DNA of 64,000 nucleotides from Shewanella aestuarii (lineage in GTDB: Bacteria; Pseudomonadota; Gammaproteobacteria; Enterobacterales; Shewanellaceae), in assembly GCF_011765625.1 (NCBI RefSeq), contig NZ_CP050313.1, forward strand, positions 2,042,501 through 2,106,500, written 5' to 3'. Position numbers and translations under genes: made by a program. This document shows, piece after piece, positions 58,508-64,000 of this stretch; within the stretch, counting starts at the first letter, position 1, and every line of letters begins with the position of its first letter. Under the pieces are notes generated by a model. That model ran no database searches. It was given only the letters and a program-made list of their open reading frames with translations, and had not been told where the DNA came from.

Positions 58508-59410
58508 ATGCTATCGGAACAAACTCTGAATATGATTGATATCGTAGCTCGACTTGGCAGCTTCACGGCCGCTGCGAATGAATTACACAAAGTGCCTTCA
58601 GCTGTGAGCTATGCCGTTAAGCAAGTCGAGTCTGACATTGGGGTGGTGTTATTTGAACGTCATCATCGCTCAGTTACCCTCACTGAACCTGGTGAGCACT
58701 TCTTGCAGCACGCCCGGGAATTACTGAGGCAAATGGATGAGTTAAAGCGCGAAACTCAGCGGGTTGCTAATGGCTGGAAACCAACGTTATCAATTGCTTT
58801 AGACAACATTGTTAGAGCCGACAGGATTAGTTCACTTATTGCCGATTTTTATCGCCACTTTGATGATGTGGAACTTATTATCAGAATTGAGGTCTTTAAT
58901 GGTGTATGGGAATCATTAGCCAGTGGCCGCAGTATGATTGCAATTGGCGCTACAACTGCGATTCCTGTTGGGGGTGTTTATCAATATCGAGACATGAAGG
59001 ACATTGAATGGGCATTCTTAGTCAGTAAAAACCACCCTCTAGCGGAAATAGATCGAGCATTGACTGACGAGGAATTAAAACAATATCCAGCAATTTGTCT
59101 TGAAGATACCTCTAGGGAAATTCCTAAACGGACAACTTGGCTTTTGGACAACCAACGTCGTTTAGTGGTGCCAGATTGGATTCGAGCAATCAATTGCTTT
59201 CGAGCAGGTCTTGGCATTGGCTATATGCCAATCCATTTAGCCGAGCCTTTTATTGCCAGCGGTATGTTAATTGAAAAAACGTTAGTTAATCCAAAACCCA
59301 CAAGCCCGTGTTGTTTAGCATGGGCTCAAGATAAAATGTCACCTGCACTTCAATGGGTATTAGATTACTTAGGTGATACTGAAAAATTACATAGAGAATG
59401 GCTAGCATAA
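58508..59410 (+). CDS. punR: LysR-family regulator PunR
   Basis: 300 aa from the ATG at 58508 (MLSEQTLNMIDIV) with AAGGAT 7 nt upstream; the frame opens 96 nt earlier. The winged HTH is SFTAAANELHKVPSAVSYAV, and the effector domain follows. Extended similarity to E. coli YdhB/PunR is obvious (for example DFYRHFDDVELI, EVFNGVWE, AIGATTAIPVGG, PKRTTWLLDNQ, DMSPALQW). Activates the divergent punC in E. coli in response to purines. Confidence 0.92.
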   Translation: MLSEQTLNMIDIVARLGSFTAAANELHKVPSAVSYAVKQVESDIGVVLFERHHRSVTLTEPGEHFLQHARELLRQMDELKRETQRVANGWKPTLSIALDNIVRADRISSLIADFYRHFDDVELIIRIEVFNGVWESLASGRSMIAIGATTAIPVGGVYQYRDMKDIEWAFLVSKNHPLAEIDRALTDEELKQYPAICLEDTSREIPKRTTWLLDNQRRLVVPDWIRAINCFRAGLGIGYMPIHLAEPFIASGMLIEKTLVNPKPTSPCCLAWAQDKMSPALQWVLDYLGDTEKLHREWLA

Positions 59411-59528
59411 AACATGTATAGATGGCTTTAACCTCAGCCATAGCTAGGTTATGATGGTTAACGCTACAAATATCAGTCAATAGCTGTGCTAAAACATTGT
59501 AAAAACAGTTATTAAAATGGAGAGCAAT

Positions 59529-60188
59529 ATGAGTCAAGTTTCCACAATTTCACCCAGCTTAACGACAACCGAAGTCAACAAGCTGCTTAAAAACACCTAT
59601 ATGTTATTGTCGATGACATTAGCTTTTGCCGCCGTTTGTGCTGGTTTAGCAATGGCATTACATATTAGTCCTATGATGTCATTAGGCCTGTCTCTAGGTA
59701 GTTTAGTCTTATTATTTGTGACCTTGAAAAAAGCAGATAGTGCTGCAGGAATTTTTTGGGTTTTTGCCTTCACTGGTATGCAAGGTGCTTCATTAGGCTA
59801 CATTTTAAATCATTATGTTGGTATGGCTAATGGCCCATCCATAATTATGCAAGCCTTTGGTTTAACATCAATTATTTTCGTTTCCTTATCTGCTTATGCA
59901 TTAACCACTAAAAAAGATTTCTCTTTTATGGGCGGTTTCTTATTTGCAGGTCTGCTGGTGATGATTGGTGCTGCCATTATTAATATTTTTGTTGGTAGCT
60001 CTGTATTATTTATGGCAATGAATGCAGGTATTGCATTACTAATGACCGGTTTTATTTTATATGATACAAGTCGCATCGTTAATGGTGGCGAGACGAACTA
60101 TATTCGCGCAACCGTCTCATTATTCTTAGATTTCTTAAACCTATTTATGAGCCTATTACATTTATTAGGTATGGGTAACGACGATTAA
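59529..60188 (+). CDS. yccA: Bax inhibitor-1 family protein YccA
   Basis: 219 aa, the same length as E. coli YccA, from the ATG at 59529 with GGAGAG close upstream. Seven hydrophobic spans. The C-terminal GGETNYIRATVSLFLDFLNL motif is conserved. YccA modulates the membrane protease FtsH in E. coli. Followed by a terminator at 60214, then the tus operon. Confidence 0.95.
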   Translation: MSQVSTISPSLTTTEVNKLLKNTYMLLSMTLAFAAVCAGLAMALHISPMMSLGLSLGSLVLLFVTLKKADSAAGIFWVFAFTGMQGASLGYILNHYVGMANGPSIIMQAFGLTSIIFVSLSAYALTTKKDFSFMGGFLFAGLLVMIGAAIINIFVGSSVLFMAMNAGIALLMTGFILYDTSRIVNGGETNYIRATVSLFLDFLNLFMSLLHLLGMGNDD

Positions 60189-60213
60189 TCGTCATTGTGA
60201 GAGTTTTACGCTA

Positions 60214-60244
60214 AAATGGCCCTATTAATAGGGTCATTTTTTTT
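60214..60244 (+). terminator. Intrinsic terminator after yccA
   Basis: AAATG-CCCTAT and ATAGGG-CATTT arms with a long T-run (eight Ts), just before tusD. Confidence 0.88.
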
Positions 60245-60247
60245 ATA

Positions 60248-60637
60248 ATGAGTAAATTCATCGTTCAAGTTAATGGGCCAGCTTATGGCTCTACCGCCAG
60301 TTATCGGGCCATTCAATTTTGTCATGCTGCCATTGCTGCAGGCCATCAAATTATACGGGTGTTCTTTTATCAAGATGGAGTGCTAAATAGTAACACGCTT
60401 AACTGCCCTGCTTCTGATGAACATGATATACATAAAATGTGGCAGGATTTATCTAATAAACATCAGATTCAGCTAACTAACTGTGTTTCAGCGGCTTTAC
60501 GTCGTGGTGTATTGTCACCTCAAGATGCGACTGAAAACGGTAAACCACAATGGAACAGCAGTGCAGAATTCACTATGGGTGGTTTAGGTGAGTTAGTCAT
60601 TGGTATTGAAAAAGCTGATCGTTTCATCAGCTTTTAA
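60248..60637 (+). CDS. tusD: Sulfurtransferase complex subunit TusD
   Basis: Part of the sulfur relay to MnmA for 2-thiouridine in tRNA. 129 aa, DsrE/TusD fold. The catalytic Cys lies in QLTNCVSAALRRGV. Receives persulfide from TusA and hands it to TusE. The start is only 3 nt after the yccA terminator's T-run, so the promoter must lie within or before it, or the terminator is leaky. Confidence 0.95.
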   Translation: MSKFIVQVNGPAYGSTASYRAIQFCHAAIAAGHQIIRVFFYQDGVLNSNTLNCPASDEHDIHKMWQDLSNKHQIQLTNCVSAALRRGVLSPQDATENGKPQWNSSAEFTMGGLGELVIGIEKADRFISF

Positions 60638-60649
60638 GGTCTGTATACG

Positions 60650-61006
60650 ATGAAAAAAATATATATTTTATTCAGGCATAGCCCATATGGCAGCACGACT
60701 AATCGCGAAGGAATTGATTTAGCACTACTTAGTGCCAGTTTTGAGCAACAAGTCAGTTTAGTTTTTTGTAACGAGGCATTGTTGCACTTATTACCTAACC
60801 AACAGCCTGAAAAAGTTGGCTCTAAAGATTATATTTCCGTGTTTAAAGCTTTTGAGCTTTATGAAATTGAAACCGTTTTAGCCTGTCAAGATTCAATGAA
60901 TTTACTTGGTTTGACCGCTAATGATTTAGCCATTGAAGCAAACATTGTTAATGCAAAAGTGATTGCAGAGCAATTACAAGATGCCGATGAGGTTTTAGTA
61001 TTTTGA
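60650..61006 (+). CDS. tusC: Sulfurtransferase complex subunit TusC
   Basis: 118 aa, DsrF-like. ILFRHSPYGSTTNREGIDLA is the family N-terminus and ADEVLVF the end. Structural subunit of the TusBCD hexamer. Overlaps tusB by 4 nt (TTGA). Confidence 0.93.
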   Translation: MKKIYILFRHSPYGSTTNREGIDLALLSASFEQQVSLVFCNEALLHLLPNQQPEKVGSKDYISVFKAFELYEIETVLACQDSMNLLGLTANDLAIEANIVNAKVIAEQLQDADEVLVF

Positions 61007-61299
61007 TTTTACATCACATTCAAACATCTGCCACATCAGACAATGCACTCAGCACCTGTTTACGTTACATACAAGCAGCTGACAGCATTTTACTGGCTGA
61101 TGACGCCATCAATGCCTTGTTATACCAACACTTACGCCAACAGCTTATGCAATACCAAGTGTTTGTTTTGCAAGATGATGTGCAAGCAAGAGGTTTGCAA
61201 GAAAAGATCGACAGTCTAAGCCAAGTGCAAGTTACTATTATTGATTATAATGAGTTTGTCGCTCAGTCATTACAGCACTCAAAGGTAATTACATGGTAA
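61003..61299 (+). CDS. tusB: Sulfurtransferase complex subunit TusB
   Basis: 98 aa, DsrH-like, from a TTG start at 61003 overlapping the tusC stop. [20 protein letters not shown] is the family start, and [11 protein letters not shown] and the ending SKVITW are also typical. The 3' end overlaps tusE by 7 nt. Confidence 0.92.
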   Translation: MILHHIQTSATSDNALSTCLRYIQAADSILLADDAINALLYQHLRQQLMQYQVFVLQDDVQARGLQEKIDSLSQVQVTIIDYNEFVAQSLQHSKVITW

Positions 61300-61643
61300 A
61301 CGCGTTCGAATTTCAGTTTGATTTTAATGGGGTTAGCATTGAAACAGACAAACAAGGTTATTTAAAAAAGGTTTATGATTGGTGTGAGGAAATGGCGCCC
61401 ATAATTGCTGCTACTGAAAATATTGAGTTGACTGAGCAACATTGGGAAGTGATTCATTTTGTGCGTAATTTCTATTTGGAATATAAAACCAGTCCCGCTA
61501 TACGCGTATTAGTTAAAGCCATAGGTCAAAGCCTTGGTGCTGATAAAGGTAATTCTAAATACCTTTACACTCTGTTTCCTGTTGGACCTGCTAAACAAGC
61601 GACTAAAATTGCAGGTTTACCTAAACCGGCCAAATGCCTATAG
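61293..61643 (+). CDS. tusE: Sulfur relay protein TusE
   Basis: 116 aa, DsrC family. The penultimate Cys of the flexible C-terminal arm (PKPAKCL) accepts sulfur from TusD and passes it to Mnm[21 protein letters not shown] is the family core. A DsrC-type second Cys ten residues earlier is absent, as expected for a TusE rather than a DsrC. Confidence 0.95.
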   Translation: MVNAFEFQFDFNGVSIETDKQGYLKKVYDWCEEMAPIIAATENIELTEQHWEVIHFVRNFYLEYKTSPAIRVLVKAIGQSLGADKGNSKYLYTLFPVGPAKQATKIAGLPKPAKCL

Positions 61644-61664
61644 CACATGATAATTTAAAAACAA

Positions 61665-61697
61665 AAAAGCCTTGTTGAGATAATCAACAAGGCTTTT
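61665..61697. terminator. Bidirectional terminator after tusE
   Basis: Fourteen-base arms (AAAAGCCTTGTTGA and its complement) around GATAA, with A- and T-runs. Serves tusE and the converging microprotein gene. Confidence 0.93.
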
Positions 61698-61698
61698 A

Positions 61699-61821
61699 TT
61701 ATTTTGGTAAAGCGTTTTCAAATACGATAAACAATGCTTGCCCAAATTGAATCAATACCAATAATCCAAAGAAAAACATGATTAAAGAATAAATTACATT
61801 AGTTTTACGCCGTGGCGCCAT
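61699..61821 (-). CDS. 40-aa membrane microprotein, unknown function
   Basis: ATG at 61821 with GGGAAAG upstream. It begins MAPRRKTNVIYSLIMFFFGL and ends ALFIVFENALPK: a basic N-terminus, then one membrane helix, so it should insert with the N-terminus inside. It ends right at the shared terminator at 61665 and lies downstream of nothing else, 72 nt from the serS stop, so it probably has its own promoter or is read through from elsewhere. No named family recalled. Confidence 0.6.
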   Translation of the reverse strand: MAPRRKTNVIYSLIMFFFGLLVLIQFGQALFIVFENALPK

Positions 61822-61893
61822 TTTTTGCTTTCCCAAGCACTCACTTTTTCAAATAATCGCTAATGAAAAAGTGAGCTTACATCAACAATCTGA

Positions 61894-63198
<1,305 letters not shown>

Positions 63199-63573
63199 TT
63201 AAACGCGAGAAAATATTAGTTGTTGCCCCAGATACACCATGAAAATACACAGTATGACGTTCAACAACACATTAAGAATACTTTTAAACCAAAGACCTTG
63301 CTGCATGAGCAGCAGAGTATCATTGGAAAAAGTTGAAAACGTTGTTAATGCCCCTAACAAACCAACACCTATCATCGATTTTAGTTCAGGACTTAAATGG
63401 CTAAGCTGACCAAGAGCATAAACCATTCCCATTAGAAACGATCCCAGTACATTGACCATCAGTGTACCAAAAGGAAAACTGCTTCCAAATACTTGGATCA
63501 TAAATAATGAAATAAGATAGCGTAAAACTGCACCAATCGAGCCACCCAGGGCAACAAAAAGGATATTAGTCAT
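63199..63573 (-). CDS. crcB: Fluoride channel CrcB/Fluc
   Basis: 124 aa from the ATG at 63573, overlapping the rarA stop by 8 nt; the open frame extends to 63588. Four hydrophobic spans. Family motifs are [30 protein letters not shown] and [15 protein letters not shown] (phenylalanine-box region). Exports fluoride as a dual-topology dimer. No fluoride riboswitch was seen, as the gene is inside an operon. Confidence 0.95.
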   Translation of the reverse strand: MTNILFVALGGSIGAVLRYLISLFMIQVFGSSFPFGTLMVNVLGSFLMGMVYALGQLSHLSPELKSMIGVGLLGALTTFSTFSNDTLLLMQQGLWFKSILNVLLNVILCIFMVYLGQQLIFSRV

Positions 63574-64000
63574 ATCGTTTATGCTCACTTTGTTGATCTA
63601 ATTGGTGCAAGTTAGCCAATTTATCTTTGATTCGTTTTTCAAAACCACGAGCTGTGGGTTGATAAAATTGACTATGCTGTAATGACTCTGGAAAATAGTT
63701 TTCGCCTGCAGCAAAAGCTCCTGGTTCATCATGGGCATACCGATATTCTTGACCAAAACCTATGTCTTTCATCAGTTGAGTTGGTGCATTACGTAAATGA
63801 TGAGGCACTGGCTCATGGCCTGTTTGACGAGCAAGGTCTCGCGCCTGTTTAAACGCAGTGTAAACCGCATTACTTTTAGGCGCGCTAGCGAGATACAAAA
63901 CCGCTTGAGCAATCGCACGTTCGCCTTCAGCTGGGCCAATACGATGGAAACAGTCCCAAGCATTTAATGCAACCGTCATTGCCATTGGATCTGCGTTACC
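63566..64000 (-). CDS. rarA: Replication-associated recombination protein A (RarA/MgsA), C-terminal part
   Basis: Partial, running off the right edge (reads [20 protein letters not shown] at the border). The visible part is the helical tetramerisation domain of Rar[52 protein letters not shown] and [16 protein letters not shown]. The AAA+ ATPase part lies outside. Acts at stalled replication forks. Overlaps crcB. Confidence 0.96.
   Translation of the reverse strand, partial: GNADPMAMTVALNAWDCFHRIGPAEGERAIAQAVLYLASAPKSNAVYTAFKQARDLARQTGHEPVPHHLRNAPTQLMKDIGFGQEYRYAHDEPGAFAAGENYFPESLQHSQFYQPTARGFEKRIKDKLANLHQLDQQSEHKRYD

Overview
The window is a chromosomal segment of a gammaproteobacterium, most likely Shewanella. 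The reasons are the rsxABCDGE-nth order downstream of a GGDEF/EAL-like gene and a tRNA-Asn array, a chemotaxis cluster joined to a CrsR/CrsA-type RpoS partner switch, the yccA-tusDCBE block, and protein sequences that closely follow Shewanella and E. coli core families. Identities are by recognition of protein sequence; no database search was run.

Layout. 1-6.6 kb: leftward glycogen operon (malQ, glgB, glgX and the first codons of a fourth gene). 6.9-11 kb: a small membrane protein, asnS and uvrB. 11-12.6 kb: a 1-kb gene-poor stretch with a DnaA-box palindrome, then six identical tRNA-Asn genes behind one strong promoter with a GC-rich discriminator. 12.9-21.5 kb: a degenerate GGDEF/EAL membrane protein, the Rsx/Rnf electron-transfer complex and nth. 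21.6-23.3 kb: a YnhF-like microprotein, gloA and a frameshifted periplasmic binding protein. 23.3-34.3 kb: leftward chemotaxis operon (MCP, STAS, PP2C/kinase response regulator, cheY, cheA, cheW, PAS-MCP, cheR, cheD, cheB). 34.6 kb: a BLUF blue-light sensor.

About 35.4-56.9 kb is a mobile genomic island of about 21.5 kb inserted at the 3' end of tRNA-Ser(UGA). A perfect 120-bp direct repeat with a period of 21,540 bp marks both ends, and an interrupted tyrosine recombinase lies beside the intact tRNA. Cargo: a GH13 alpha-amylase-like lipoprotein, three c-di-GMP enzymes, IS66 and IS5 wrecks, an xdhC scrap, a noncoding block with serial hairpins and 21-bp minisatellites, a 956-aa ORF joining a tyrosine recombinase to a relaxase-like protein, small membrane proteins, a membrane-anchored AraC regulator, a helicase/partner pair with a divergent Xre regulator (defence-like), and a methyltransferase. 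Remnants of other integrases at the left end and near 54 kb suggest serial integrations at the same tRNA.

57-64 kb: core genes again. These are punC/punR (divergent purine exporter and LysR regulator), yccA, tusDCBE (tRNA 2-thiolation), a 40-aa membrane microprotein, and the leftward rarA-crcB-serS operon.

A recurring oddity is that otherwise well-conserved genes (rsxD, the binding protein, the PAS-MCP, the tRNA-proximal integrase) each lose frame by what looks like one missing base, several in or beside short homopolymers. This is either assembly error or real decay, and it affects how much weight the pseudogene calls deserve. The most promising novel items are the recombinase-relaxase ORF, the hairpin array beside it, and the helicase/partner/Xre module.
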